Of a DNA stretch of 64,000 nucleotides, positions 1 to 9,401 are shown piece by piece. The notes under the pieces were generated by a model. It ran no database searches. It saw only the letters and a program-made list of their open reading frames with translations, and was not told the DNA's origin. Origin of the DNA: Saccharomyces paradoxus. Lineage: Eukaryota; Ascomycota; Saccharomycetes; Saccharomycetales; Saccharomycetaceae. The position numbers and the translations under genes were made by a program. The stretch covers positions 568,501 through 632,500 of the forward strand of contig NC_047497.1 of NCBI RefSeq assembly GCF_002079055.1, given 5' to 3'. The stretch's first letter is position 1. Each line of letters begins with the position of its first letter.

Positions 1-786
1 CAAGACTTCTTGCAAGTTAGACCAAAACTCTACTTCATTCAAAAAAGAACCCTCTTTTATATCTCTGTCGATGGCCAACGTTTGTTTAAGAACCAAAAAC
101 CACTTGTTTGCAATACTTTGTAAAGTGTTTAAAAATTTCATACTTTCCAAATCATTGGTAGAGAGGTAATGTGCATAATCCTGTGAAGTGGCCCCTTTCG
201 ATACTGCCAATTTGATAATACCAGGGACCATCGCCAAAAGATCTGGCGTTTCAATTGAATTATGTAACTGTTGAAATTGTTTGGAAATGTCATCAAGTTT
301 TCTCCTTGTTTTATCTATAGTTTCGGCAGAATATGCCTTTGTATCTGACTTTACCAATTGGCTAAATACAGATGATACACCATGTGTAATAATTGAGGCC
401 AAGTTTCCTGTATTTACGGGACCAGGCAAATATATGACATTTATTTGTGTTGCAATCGGTTCTGTATCCACAATTCCATTTCTAGATTTAATAATCAATA
501 AAGTAGAGTACCTCTTATTCGCCAGATTATCATTATATACAACCTCTTCACCAATATCTATAGAAACTATTGTTCTATCCAACTCTTCAAAAAGTAAGAC
601 AAACAATGTGCTATGCTCTCTTCCATCCAACAATCCCAAAAAAGATGTAAACCGTTCACGGTATTGACAATGTAGATGATCAATGAGTGCTTGCTCACTT
701 TTTTTAGGAGAATTCTTTATTCCTGTTACAGTGGTTGCAACAAATTCTATCAGCTCATCGGTACGTCTTCCCTCATTCTTGCACAT
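1..786 (-). CDS. DYN1: Cytoplasmic dynein heavy chain, N-terminal part (window-truncated)
   Basis: The reverse strand is open from an ATG at 784-786 to the window edge: 262 codons with no stop, beginning MCKNEGRRTDELIEF. I recognise this as the N-terminal tail of yeast dynein heavy chain, a roughly 4,000-residue minus-end microtubule motor that pulls the spindle and nucleus into the bud. Only the tail is present, so no AAA+ motor motif or P-loop can be seen. The tail in this family dimerises the heavy chain and binds the intermediate and light intermediate chains. The gene is divergent from RHO4, and about 280 bases separate the two starts. The cut at position 1 is an artefact of the window and not a broken gene. 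Identity rests on recognised N-terminal sequence and on synteny. Confidence 0.93.
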   Translation of the reverse strand, partial: MCKNEGRRTDELIEFVATTVTGIKNSPKKSEQALIDHLHCQYRERFTSFLGLLDGREHSTLFVLLFEELDRTIVSIDIGEEVVYNDNLANKRYSTLLIIKSRNGIVDTEPIATQINVIYLPGPVNTGNLASIITHGVSSVFSQLVKSDTKAYSAETIDKTRRKLDDISKQFQQLHNSIETPDLLAMVPGIIKLAVSKGATSQDYAHYLSTNDLESMKFLNTLQSIANKWFLVLKQTLAIDRDIKEGSFLNEVEFWSNLQEVL

Positions 787-1065
787 TGCCCAAGAAATTT
801 TGACGTGCTTTTCGATTCAAGCTCTAAACGATCACTTTACCCTTCTATGCCTACTATTCACTGTATATATAACGTTTGTTTACCTTTTACTAGCTTATTT
901 GTTAAGGTCCGTATAATGCGACCTTCCGTGCATCAATTCGGGATGATCTGATTAAGTCGTTATAGCCTTACGTTAAGACGACACAAGACACAATGAGCAT
1001 CGCCTAATATTTATAGTGAACTTATGTTAAATAAGCTTAGAAATCTCCAAAATTAAGCGTTTTTC

Positions 1066-1941
1066 ATGAATACCCTATTATTTAAGCGAAAAAGTGGCCA
1101 TTGTGGGAAGCAAAGTGATATAGCTTCGCAGGGATCGCTCTCTAGTACTGCACTTCCTGAATCACCTGGCACTTTGGATGAAAAGAATCTTCCCAGATTG
1201 CCCACTCCATTCGCTAGAAGCCTTTCTACCATTCCTAGTTATGAGCAGATGAAACGTACAAACAAACTGCCCGATTATCACCTAAAGATAGTTGTTGTAG
1301 GAGATGGTGCGGTGGGGAAGACGTGTCTATTGATATCTTATGTCCAAGGAACATTCCCGACTGATTATATCCCTACCATTTTTGAAAATTATGTAACAAA
1401 CATAGAAGGCCCTAATGGTCAAGTTATAGAACTAGCATTGTGGGATACAGCCGGCCAAGAGGAGTATAGTAGACTTAGACCGCTCTCATATACGAATGCA
1501 GATGTACTGATGGTGTGTTATTCTGTTGGAAGCAAGACATCACTCAGGAATGTTGAAGACCTTTGGTTCCCGGAGGTCAAACATTTCTGTCCATCTACTC
1601 CAATCATGCTGGTCGGCCTTAAATCAGATCTATACGAAGCTGATAACCTTTCAGATCTGGTGGACCCAAGTTCGGCAGAATCCTTAGCTAAGCGCCTGGG
1701 GGCATTTGCACATATTCAGTGCTCTGCACGATTGAAAGAAAATATTGATGAAGCGTTTGAAACTGCCATACACACGTTACTTTTCGATTCATTATATGCT
1801 CCCAGGGAGCCTACGCATACGGTCAAAAATCCCTTCAAAAAAAATAATGCCAGATCAGGTATCGATTCTTCTACTGGAGATACCAGCGTCTCTATATCTG
1901 GGACAAAAAGATTAAGAAAAAACAAGTGTATTATAATGTAA
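1066..1941 (+). CDS. RHO4: Rho-family small GTPase
   Basis: 291 residues. A Ser/Thr/Pro-rich extension of about 70 residues precedes the Ras-like fold. The P-loop GDGAVGKT is at 79-86, the switch I effector YIPTIFENY at 101-109 and DTAGQE at 127-132. The protein ends in a CAAX box, CIIM (288-291), predicted to be prenylated and to hold it on the plasma membrane. In yeast Rho4 acts with Rho3 in polarised growth and formin-dependent actin cable assembly. The ATG at 1066 is the first in frame and gives the usual family length with the long N-terminal extension. A polybasic stretch (KKNNAR, KRLRKNK) precedes the CAAX box. Confidence 0.96.
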   Translation: MNTLLFKRKSGHCGKQSDIASQGSLSSTALPESPGTLDEKNLPRLPTPFARSLSTIPSYEQMKRTNKLPDYHLKIVVVGDGAVGKTCLLISYVQGTFPTDYIPTIFENYVTNIEGPNGQVIELALWDTAGQEEYSRLRPLSYTNADVLMVCYSVGSKTSLRNVEDLWFPEVKHFCPSTPIMLVGLKSDLYEADNLSDLVDPSSAESLAKRLGAFAHIQCSARLKENIDEAFETAIHTLLFDSLYAPREPTHTVKNPFKKNNARSGIDSSTGDTSVSISGTKRLRKNKCIIM

Positions 1942-2408
1942 AGATAAAAATGAAGATTCTTCAGTCAACCATTCTGTACATACTGACAACATTTGAAAAG
2001 TGGTAGGAAAAAAATATGCACACTTTCGTGTATCCGCTATCTTATTTAATCAAGATGAAACAATCATGATCTGACTTAATTTAAATTAAACCCCAGTTTT
2101 CCTAAATCTGATATAATATACTTGTCCAATATATTCTAAATTATCCCAATTTTATCTTGACAACCCATATCAATTCAACTCCATATAATACTAATATGAT
2201 GATAATCTGATCTAATTATAATAAATATTTAATATAAGCTTATGTGACTTAAAGTATAAATCTGCCAAGATTTTGTTCGGAACAACGATCTAGAACAATA
2301 ATCACTATGTACGGATATTTTATATCTATTTTTTTCTTTTTGGAAAATTTCAGATAATAAGGTTGAAGCTCATCTCATCGATAAATATGCTAAAGTATTA
2401 GCACATGC
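1942..2408. other. RHO4-TRM2 intergenic region
   Basis: AT-rich 467-bp spacer holding the RHO4 3' flank and the TRM2 promoter. Near the TRM2 end lie a TGGAAAATTTCA block (about 2341) resembling the ribosome-biogenesis RRPE, and a CTCATCTCATCG block (2370-2380) resembling a partial inverse PAC element. I see no gene in it. Confidence 0.5.
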
Positions 2409-2452
2409 ATGCGTTGCTTTTGGATCATACAAAAGCCTATATTCAGATCTAG
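2405..2452 (+). promoter_or_regulatory. Short uORF overlapping the first TRM2 start
   Basis: An ATG at 2405, four bases before and out of frame with the TRM2 ATG at 2409, opens a 15-codon frame ending in TAG at 2450-2452. It overlaps the long-form start and terminates 55 bases before the second in-frame TRM2 ATG at 2508. It could therefore shift initiation towards the shorter isoform. Functional use is inference. Confidence 0.45.
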
Positions 2453-4214
2453 GTTTTTCGTCTGCAAAAACTTTGTCAAGAAGCATAATTATACACTAAC
2501 TGCCACGATGACTGAAAACACTGGAACAGCATCACCAACAATGGAACATACCGTTGACAACAAAAGACTTCTCCCTCCTGTTACAGATTCTAATAACCAT
2601 CGGACTAAGAAACCAAAATTAAGAAAGTACAAGGCCAAAAAGGTTGATGCAACTTCTCCGATGGGTGTCCTAGAATTTGAAGTGAACGATTTGTTAGAAT
2701 CTCAAAATTTGTCCCGAGAGCAGGTTTTGAATGATGTCGCTGCAATTCTGAACGATAAGTCCAAAACAGATGGGCCTATCGTCGTGCAGTATCACCGAGA
2801 GGTAAGAAATGTCAAGGTCTTAGAAATTACTTCTAATGGCAACGGGCTGGCTTTGATTGATAATCCCGTTGAACCAGAAAAGAAGCAAGTCGTTGTCATA
2901 CCGTTTGGGCTGCCCGGCGATGTTGTCAATATTAAAGTTTTTAAGACGCACCCTTACTATGTCGAGAGTGATTTATTAGACGTAGTGGAAAAATCACCTA
3001 TGAGAAGAGATGATTTAATTAAGGATAAATACTTTGGGAAATCTTCAGGAAGTCAATTGGAATTTTTAACTTATGATGACCAACTAGAATTGAAAAGGAA
3101 AACAATTCTGAATGCCTACAAGTTCTTTGCACCAAGATTAGTCGCTGAAAAAGTTTTACCTCCGTTTGGCACCACTGTGGCCTCTCCTTTACAATTAGGT
3201 TATAGAACCAAAATTACGCCCCATTTTGATATGCCAAGAAGAAAACAAAAGGAACTATCAATAAGACCTCCTCTAGGATTTGGTCAAAAGGGTAGACCTC
3301 AATGGAGAAAGGATACTTTAGACATCGGTGGACATGGTTCGATATTAGATATCGATGAATGTGTACTTGCAACTGAAATCCTCAATAAAGGACTGACTAA
3401 TGAGAGAAGAAAGTTCGAGAAGGAGTTTAAAAATTATAAAAAAGGCGCCACTATTTTACTGAGAGAAAATACTACAATTTTAGACCCTTCTAAACCAACT
3501 TTGGAGCAGTTAACCGAAGAAGCCTCCAGGGATGAAAATGGTATTATAAGCTATGTCGAAGTCGAAGACAAAAAGAACAATATTAAGCTGGCCAAGACTT
3601 GCGTTACCAATCCTAGACAAATTGTCACTGAATATGTTGATGGATATACTTTCAATTTCAGTGCAGGTGAGTTTTTTCAAAATAATAATTCCATTCTACC
3701 AATAGTGACTAAGTATGTCCGTGACAACTTGCAAGCTCCCAAAGATGGTGATAATGAACCGAAATTTCTGGTGGATGCTTATTGTGGATCAGGCCTTTTC
3801 AGTATATGCAGCTCGAAGGGCGTAGATAAAGTGATTGGTGTAGAAATTTCCGCTGACAGTGTCTCTTTTGCAGAAAAAAATGCAAAGGCAAATGGTGTTG
3901 AAAACTGCAGATTCATAGTCGGAAAGGCTGAGAAGCTCTTTGAGTCCATTGATACTCCCAGTGAAAAAACCTCCGTCATCTTGGATCCACCACGTAAAGG
4001 CTGTGACGAACTATTCCTGAAGCAATTGGCGGCATATAATCCAGCCAAAATTATTTACATCTCATGTAATGTCCATTCCCAGGCACGTGATGTCGAGTAT
4101 TTCCTCAAAGAGACAGAAAACGGTTCCGCTTACCACGTCGAAAGTATAAGGGGGTTTGACTTTTTTCCACAAACGCACCATGTTGAAAGTGTGTGCATAA
4201 TGAAAAGAATCTAA
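2409..4214 (+). CDS. TRM2: tRNA (uracil-54-C5)-methyltransferase
   Basis: 601 residues. It makes m5U54 (ribothymidine) in the T-loop of tRNAs using S-adenosylmethionine. It is a RUMT-type class I methyltransferase: a TRAM-like beta-barrel lies at about 110-190, SAM motif I (DAYCGSGLF) at about 457-465, DPPRKGCDE at about 525-533, and the catalytic cysteine in SCNVHSQARD is Cys553. There are two in-frame starts. The ATG at 2409 gives a 33-residue leader with Arg and Lys but no acidic residue, typical of a mitochondrial presequence. The ATG at 2508 gives MTENTGTAS, a form without it. An overlapping uORF sits at the first start. The protein has also been described as an endo-exonuclease; the sequence shows only the methyltransferase. 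Confidence 0.95.
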   Translation: MRCFWIIQKPIFRSRFFVCKNFVKKHNYTLTATMTENTGTASPTMEHTVDNKRLLPPVTDSNNHRTKKPKLRKYKAKKVDATSPMGVLEFEVNDLLESQNLSREQVLNDVAAILNDKSKTDGPIVVQYHREVRNVKVLEITSNGNGLALIDNPVEPEKKQVVVIPFGLPGDVVNIKVFKTHPYYVESDLLDVVEKSPMRRDDLIKDKYFGKSSGSQLEFLTYDDQLELKRKTILNAYKFFAPRLVAEKVLPPFGTTVASPLQLGYRTKITPHFDMPRRKQKELSIRPPLGFGQKGRPQWRKDTLDIGGHGSILDIDECVLATEILNKGLTNERRKFEKEFKNYKKGATILLRENTTILDPSKPTLEQLTEEASRDENGIISYVEVEDKKNNIKLAKTCVTNPRQIVTEYVDGYTFNFSAGEFFQNNNSILPIVTKYVRDNLQAPKDGDNEPKFLVDAYCGSGLFSICSSKGVDKVIGVEISADSVSFAEKNAKANGVENCRFIVGKAEKLFESIDTPSEKTSVILDPPRKGCDELFLKQLAAYNPAKIIYISCNVHSQARDVEYFLKETENGSAYHVESIRGFDFFPQTHHVESVCIMKRI

Positions 4215-4282
4215 ATGCACATATAAATATCCTTCAGTATGTATATATTTCTTTGGAAGAATGAACTTCTTCCTGTATAATT

Positions 4283-4296
4283 AAATCCGTACATTT
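4283..4296 (+). promoter_or_regulatory. Rap1-type site upstream of RPS21A
   Basis: AAATCCGTACATTT matches most of the ribosomal-protein-gene Rap1 consensus ACAYCCRTACATTT. It lies about 210 bases before the RPS21A start, the usual position for such sites. Binding is inferred. Confidence 0.6.
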
Positions 4297-4506
4297 CGAA
4301 AACCGCAAACTTTTCTAAGATTGATTTTCCAATCTGGAGAATACGAGAAAAAGAATAAAACATTCACGTGTAAAGTGATATTCTACGCAACGATCTCATG
4401 AAAATTTCATATACGTTATTTCAAAGTGCACTCTAGGATTGTGGTAGTTAATAAGGTGATTAGGCGTAAATTAATCACATAAAAATCATAGAAAGATCAT
4501 ACCAAA

Positions 4507-5091
4507 ATGGAAAACGATAAGGGCCAATTAGTATGTTCGAGAAACCTCCAGCGATTTTTTGTATTTTGACGGATAAACGGAAAGTGCATGGCTGTTCAAA
4601 CAAATGTAAGAAAGATATCATAGTGCAAGCGGAACTTAAATGTTCTCTACAATGTAGGGAAGAGAAACTTACGATCACTGCTAGAAAGCAACTCCCAGTT
4701 TGCCGTAGAGCAGTCCCAAAGCTTATGAGGCTGAATAGTTTCGGATAAAGTTCTTCAATTACTTTCTTCATGTGTATTAAATCATCACTCACACCCATCA
4801 AAATTATATTTTCTAAACTAGCATAACTAACAATAATTCTTATTACATCAGGTCGAACTTTACGTTCCAAGAAAATGTTCTGCTACCAACAGAATCATCA
4901 AGGCTGATGACCACGCCTCTGTTCAAATCAACGTCGCTAAGGTTGATGAAGAAGGGCGTGCTATCCCTGGTGAATACGTTACCTACGCTTTGTCTGGTTA
5001 CGTTAGATCTAGAGGGGAATCCGATGACTCTTTGAACCGTTTGGCTCAGAACGACGGTTTGTTGAAAAACGTCTGGTCTTACTCCCGTTAA
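4507..5091 (+). CDS. RPS21A: Cytosolic 40S ribosomal protein eS21, spliced (join 4507..4530, 4853-1..5091)
   Basis: Two exons: 4507-4530 and 4852-5091. Exon 1 encodes MENDKGQL and exon 2 starts [14 protein letters not shown] and ends NVWSYSR, giving 87 residues, the full family length. eS21 is a small-subunit protein contacting uS2/eS1 at the back of the 40S head-body junction and is needed for 18S rRNA maturation. Codon choice in exon 2 (AAG, GGT, TTG, GTT, GCT) is that of a highly expressed gene, as in TIF1. The splice junction is fixed by GTATGT at 4531, AACTAAC at 4825 and CAG ending at 4851. A Rap1-type site lies upstream. A paralogue, RPS21B, is known elsewhere in Saccharomyces. Confidence 0.97.
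4531..4851 (+). other. RPS21A spliceosomal intron
   Basis: A 321-nt intron with the canonical yeast 5' splice site GTATGT (4531-4536), branch site AACTAAC (4825-4831, branch A at 4830) and 3' splice site CAG ending at 4851, about 20 nt past the branch. The branch motif differs from TACTAAC only in its first base. The intron falls after codon 8, the early position typical of ribosomal-protein genes. Confidence 0.95.
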
Positions 5092-5634
5092 GAGGAAAGG
5101 GAAAGAGGATTCGATTTAAGCTTCATATCGTTCAAACTAATAGATAACTAGCAATTTTTCTCTTCACTACCAACTTTTCATCATATGTTTTAATCCATCG
5201 AATTTTCGGTGAAGCGTTTTAGGTACTCTATAGGTATTTAGGTTATAATAATATTTTGTATTTTTAGACGACCGGAACCTGTTTAATTTGAAGAATCATT
5301 GTATTCTTGGCTATTCTGTTTAAAGTTTTACTTTATGTGGAGTCAGTTAGAAACCCCCGAGCAAAAAAAAAGACCCCAAAACCCCGTAAATATTACTACT
5401 CTTCGTGTGTATTATTCATTTTCAGGAGTCAAAACGTACTGAAAACCTTAAGCTTGCCGTTAATAGACTGCTCAAACGGGTGCTATATATGTCGATAAGA
5501 AGCAGAGCATAAAGGTGCCTAAAGCGGTCGTTGCTTGCAAACTATGCTTTTTTTCTTAGCTTCTTTCGATATTGTGGGCAATTCGTAGTGGAAGCTTAGT
5601 AGGGATTATATCTTCGTATAGTAGTGAGATAAAG
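5092..5634. other. RPS21A-GLG1 intergenic region
   Basis: 543-bp spacer with the RPS21A 3' UTR (AT-rich to about 5300) and the GLG1 promoter. Several ACCCC/CCCCG tracts at about 5350-5385 recall general-stress or Mig1-type elements, but none is an exact CCCCT stress element. No RNA gene is recognisable. Confidence 0.4.
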
Positions 5635-7461
5635 ATGTATAAGAAACTGGCTATTGCCACACTGCTCTACTCCGCAGATTATTTGCCAGGTGTGTTTGCC
5701 CTTGGTTATCAGGTAAATAAACTGTTAGAGGAAACAGGCAAAAAAGATAGCATTGAAACATGCCTTATTGTGACGACTCCCTTATTTAATGACACTTTAA
5801 GCGACTTAGCCAAGAATATTTTACAATCATTATACGCCAAGATTGTGTTAGTAAACCCTTTAGAGTACCAAGAGGAAAGCATACAGAGGAATAGTGAAAA
5901 TTTAGCCCTTTTGGAGAGACCTGAATTAGCTTTTGCTTTAATCAAGGCAAGACTATGGGAATTAACTCAATTCGAACAAGTCCTTTACTTGGACTCGGAC
6001 ACTTTGCCTTTGAACGAGGAATTTTTAAGCCTATTTGACATTATGTCCAACCAAACCAGGTCACAGGTGGGTGCTATTGCTGATATTGGCTGGCCTGATA
6101 TGTTTAATAGCGGTGTCATGATGCTAATACCGGATGCTGACACTGCGTCCGTTTTACAAAATTATATTATTGAAAACACTTCAATTGATGGTTCTGATCA
6201 GGGCATCTTAAACCAATTCTTCAATCAAAACTGTTGCACTGATGAGCTACTCAAAGAGAATTTTTCTCGAGAGTGGGTACAGTTATCGTTTACATATAAT
6301 GTAACCATTCCTAATCTAGGCTACCAATCTTCACCTGCTCTGAATTATTTTAAACCTACCATCAAGCTGATTCATTTCATTGGGAAACATAAGCCATGGT
6401 CATCGTGGTCTCAGAAGAATTTCATCAAAAACGAATACCATGATCAATGGAATGAAGTATACGAAGAATTTAAGGAAGAACATAAATTAAATGTCGAAGT
6501 TTCGAAACCAGATTTTAGTAATTTTAATGTAACTGAGACTGCTCAAACAGCAACTCCAGTAGAAGCCCCTAAAACCAACGAACCCTCCCCAAATCAAGAG
6601 GTCGAGGCAATTAGCGCACCGGTGGAAAATGTGCACAACAAGAACAGCGAGCCAGTCCCTAATCCTGTTCCATTGGATTTTACCAAATGGTTGACAACTT
6701 TTATTAACAAAGATCACCTGACCAACCAACCAAAAAGTGAAAGCAGCGAATACCAGAAAGAGAATAATAACAATACAAACATCAGCAATTCAAATCGCGA
6801 CCGAGAAAATTCTTCGAGTTGTACACAAGAGTCAAACAGTTCCTCTAACGACGTAAGCGTCCAAGTTAGAAGCGATGAGCAACAAAATGCGGAAGGGGAC
6901 GGTGGTGCAACAGATAACACTTCAAATTCTGGACAAGAAAGTCCACTGGATGATATACATGAGGCTGATACTTCCAACAATGATGCATGTGCCCAGCCAG
7001 CTAACAAAAGTTATAACACCTCTAAAGAGAATGATGTTAGTGTCGATTCTAGCCCTATAAATTCAGAGCACAAAAGTTCAACAAATGATATACAAGAACC
7101 TAACGATTCTAATAATGACTTACCATGGAATGTGGAACAGCATGCGCCCATCGATAACAATATACAGTACTTAGAAAAAGAAAAGGAAGGTTACGAAGAA
7201 TTCCTTCCAGATGTGTACGAATCAGATGGAATCGATAACCAAGAAGAATTTTTTGATGACGATGCAAGGGATGCTACCGAAGGAGGAGCAAAGTTGAGTC
7301 CAGTTGCACATACACAGGAGGATGTAAAGCCCACAGAAAAGGAAGCCAGCAAATCGCAACAAGAAATGCCCAACTTCAGGTTTGACTGGGAAAATTCTGA
7401 TTATCTATCCAAAGTAGAGAGGTGTTTCCCTGATGACATCTTTGAATATGCAGTAGAGTGA
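5635..7461 (+). CDS. GLG1: Glycogenin glucosyltransferase (glycogen primer)
   Basis: 608 residues from the ATG at 5635; the reading frame is open upstream but lacks an ATG. The N-terminal ~300 residues form a GT8 glycosyltransferase domain: it starts MYKKLAIATLLYSADYLPG, has the metal-binding DSD at 120-122 (YLDSDTLPL), and later GWPDMFNSG, SDQGILN and HFIGKHKPW. Glycogenin glucosylates its own tyrosines with UDP-glucose to prime glycogen for glycogen synthase. Residues ~300-560 are a low-complexity Asn/Ser/Asp/Glu-rich linker that evolves quickly. The end (NFRFDWENSDYLSKVERCF) is a compact conserved module, in this family the glycogen-synthase-binding element. From memory the S. cerevisiae protein is slightly longer, the difference lying in the linker. 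Confidence 0.95.
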   Translation: MYKKLAIATLLYSADYLPGVFALGYQVNKLLEETGKKDSIETCLIVTTPLFNDTLSDLAKNILQSLYAKIVLVNPLEYQEESIQRNSENLALLERPELAFALIKARLWELTQFEQVLYLDSDTLPLNEEFLSLFDIMSNQTRSQVGAIADIGWPDMFNSGVMMLIPDADTASVLQNYIIENTSIDGSDQGILNQFFNQNCCTDELLKENFSREWVQLSFTYNVTIPNLGYQSSPALNYFKPTIKLIHFIGKHKPWSSWSQKNFIKNEYHDQWNEVYEEFKEEHKLNVEVSKPDFSNFNVTETAQTATPVEAPKTNEPSPNQEVEAISAPVENVHNKNSEPVPNPVPLDFTKWLTTFINKDHLTNQPKSESSEYQKENNNNTNISNSNRDRENSSSCTQESNSSSNDVSVQVRSDEQQNAEGDGGATDNTSNSGQESPLDDIHEADTSNNDACAQPANKSYNTSKENDVSVDSSPINSEHKSSTNDIQEPNDSNNDLPWNVEQHAPIDNNIQYLEKEKEGYEEFLPDVYESDGIDNQEEFFDDDARDATEGGAKLSPVAHTQEDVKPTEKEASKSQQEMPNFRFDWENSDYLSKVERCFPDDIFEYAVE

Positions 7462-7806
7462 ACTTCCACGTATATATTAGAACGTATCAAAAGACATATC
7501 TATATAAGGAGACCTTTTTCAATTATACAAACATGCATAACTATTTCATAAACATTCAAATACAAAAATTACTTCGGACCTTGGGTTTATCTTTTTCTCA
7601 CTTCACAACGTTTATAGTGACTGAAAATTTTTTGCATTCTCACCTCGTCTAATGAATGATGCGTAAGAATTCGAGCTTAACATCACGGAACAAAGGTATG
7701 AATACATGCATCCTTGTCATTTGGCAATATTTTCCTTAGTCCCAAGTCTTTTCTTAGGTTATTTTTACCAAATTCGTTAAACGGCCTCCTTCTAATTATA
7801 TACAAG
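7462..7806. other. GLG1-TIF1 intergenic region
   Basis: 345-bp spacer carrying the TIF1 promoter. There are T-rich and C/T-rich tracts just before the TIF1 ATG. The TIF1 frame stays open upstream to a TTG at 7714 but has no ATG before 7807. I see no specific factor site I would defend. Confidence 0.35.
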
Positions 7807-8994
7807 ATGTCTGAAGGTATTACTGATATTGAAGAATCCCAAATTCAAACCAACTATGACAAGGTTGTCTACAAGTTCGATGATATGGAATTGGACGAAA
7901 ACTTGTTGAGAGGTGTTTTCGGTTACGGTTTCGAAGAACCATCTGCCATTCAACAACGTGCCATCATGCCTATTATCGAAGGTCACGATGTCTTAGCTCA
8001 AGCTCAATCAGGTACTGGTAAGACCGGTACCTTCTCCATTGCTGCTTTGCAAAGAATTGACACCTCTGTTAAGGCTCCTCAAGCTTTGATGTTGGCTCCT
8101 ACTAGAGAATTGGCTTTGCAAATCCAAAAAGTTGTCATGGCTTTAGCTTTCCACATGGACATCAAGGTTCACGCTTGTATCGGTGGTACTTCCTTTGTTG
8201 AAGACGCTGAAGGTTTGAGAGATGCCCAAATCGTCGTTGGTACTCCAGGTCGTGTTTTCGACAACATCCAAAGACGTAGATTCAGAACTGACAAGATCAA
8301 GATGTTCATCTTAGATGAAGCTGATGAAATGTTGTCTTCTGGTTTCAAGGAACAAATCTACCAAATTTTTACCTTGCTTCCACCAACCACTCAAGTTGTT
8401 CTTTTGTCTGCTACCATGCCAAATGACGTCTTGGAAGTTACTACCAAATTTATGAGAAACCCAGTTAGAATTTTGGTTAAGAAGGATGAATTGACCTTGG
8501 AAGGTATCAAACAATTCTACGTTAATGTTGAAGAAGAAGATTACAAATACGAGTGTTTGACTGATTTATACGACTCTATCTCCGTCACTCAAGCTGTCAT
8601 CTTCTGTAACACCAGAAGAAAGGTCGAAGAATTGACCACTAAGTTGAGAAACGATAAGTTTACCGTTTCCGCCATCTATTCCGACTTGCCACAACAAGAA
8701 AGAGACACCATCATGAAGGAATTCAGAAGTGGTTCTTCTAGAATCTTGATCTCCACCGATTTGTTGGCCAGAGGTATCGATGTCCAACAAGTTTCTTTGG
8801 TTATTAACTACGACTTACCAGCTAACAAGGAAAACTATATTCACAGAATCGGTAGAGGTGGTCGTTTCGGTAGAAAAGGTGTTGCCATCAACTTTGTTAC
8901 TAACGAAGATGTTGGCGCTATGAGAGAACTAGAAAAGTTCTACTCCACTCAAATTGAAGAATTGCCATCCGACATTGCTACTTTGTTGAACTAA
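7807..8994 (+). CDS. TIF1: Translation initiation factor eIF4A, DEAD-box RNA helicase
   Basis: 395 residues, the exact family length. As part of eIF4F, eIF4A unwinds mRNA 5' leaders for 43S scanning. All DEAD-box motifs are visible: Q-motif phenylalanine and FEEPSAIQQ (42-50), motif I AQSGTGKT (66-73), PTRELALQ (98-105), TPGR (146-149), DEAD (170-173), SAT, ARGID and HRIGRGGR near 340-350. Codon bias is extreme (GGT, GCT, AAG, TTG, AGA), showing very high expression, and contrasts with neighbouring GLG1 and UTP30. The start is the ATG at 7807 ([12 protein letters not shown]). In S. cerevisiae TIF2 encodes the same protein; synteny makes this copy TIF1. Confidence 0.97.
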   Translation: MSEGITDIEESQIQTNYDKVVYKFDDMELDENLLRGVFGYGFEEPSAIQQRAIMPIIEGHDVLAQAQSGTGKTGTFSIAALQRIDTSVKAPQALMLAPTRELALQIQKVVMALAFHMDIKVHACIGGTSFVEDAEGLRDAQIVVGTPGRVFDNIQRRRFRTDKIKMFILDEADEMLSSGFKEQIYQIFTLLPPTTQVVLLSATMPNDVLEVTTKFMRNPVRILVKKDELTLEGIKQFYVNVEEEDYKYECLTDLYDSISVTQAVIFCNTRRKVEELTTKLRNDKFTVSAIYSDLPQQERDTIMKEFRSGSSRILISTDLLARGIDVQQVSLVINYDLPANKENYIHRIGRGGRFGRKGVAINFVTNEDVGAMRELEKFYSTQIEELPSDIATLLN

Positions 8995-9401
8995 GGGGCA
9001 CAAAAACTACTTAAAGAAGAAATTATCTTGTGAGGCTATCTTGATAACGTAACATATATGTCTTAAGAGTTATATATGCTTTTGTATTTAATTTGTTTTT
9101 CTTTTTACATTTCTATTATTCTTCATAGTCTTTTTACGTCAACTAAAACATGGAGAGCAGATAATTTTGTTGTACCAGTGAACCACTTTTAGAGACACGA
9201 AGAGGCTCAATGCGGTGGTTAAAATACTATGTACTAATGGTTTGCCTCGTCTTTTTGTATATCCGCACGTATCTAGGTGAAATTTTTCAAATTTGTAAAA
9301 AATACATATAAAAGGAAGAGAAAAAAATCGATGCCCTATCGAACAGAAGTTAGAGAAATAAAAGGAAAGTGTTTATTGAAGATTACTGCCCAAGGTTTGA
9401 G
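8995..9401. other. TIF1-UTP30 intergenic region
   Basis: 407-bp spacer. It holds the AT-rich TIF1 3' flank and, at 9278-9289, TGAAATTTTTCA, an inverted RRPE-type element fitting the ribosome-biogenesis role of UTP30. No additional gene is seen. Confidence 0.5.

Noticed and set aside
281-667. Plus-strand frame of 128 codons at the window start
   Set aside because: It is antisense to the DYN1 coding sequence, which is clearly conserved.
1942-2330. Possible degenerate Ty LTR in the AT-rich RHO4-TRM2 spacer
   Set aside because: No TGTTGG...CCAACA ends and no alignment to delta, sigma or tau that I could sustain by eye.
4475-4870. Reverse-strand frame of 131 codons across RPS21A exon 1 and its intron
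   Set aside because: It opens with TTG and is antisense to a well-supported spliced gene.
7714-7806. In-frame extension before the TIF1 ATG, hydrophobic with few acids, from a TTG
   Set aside because: eIF4A is cytosolic and starts at [10 protein letters not shown] in all forms I know. The extension is explained by a T-rich leader lacking stops by chance.
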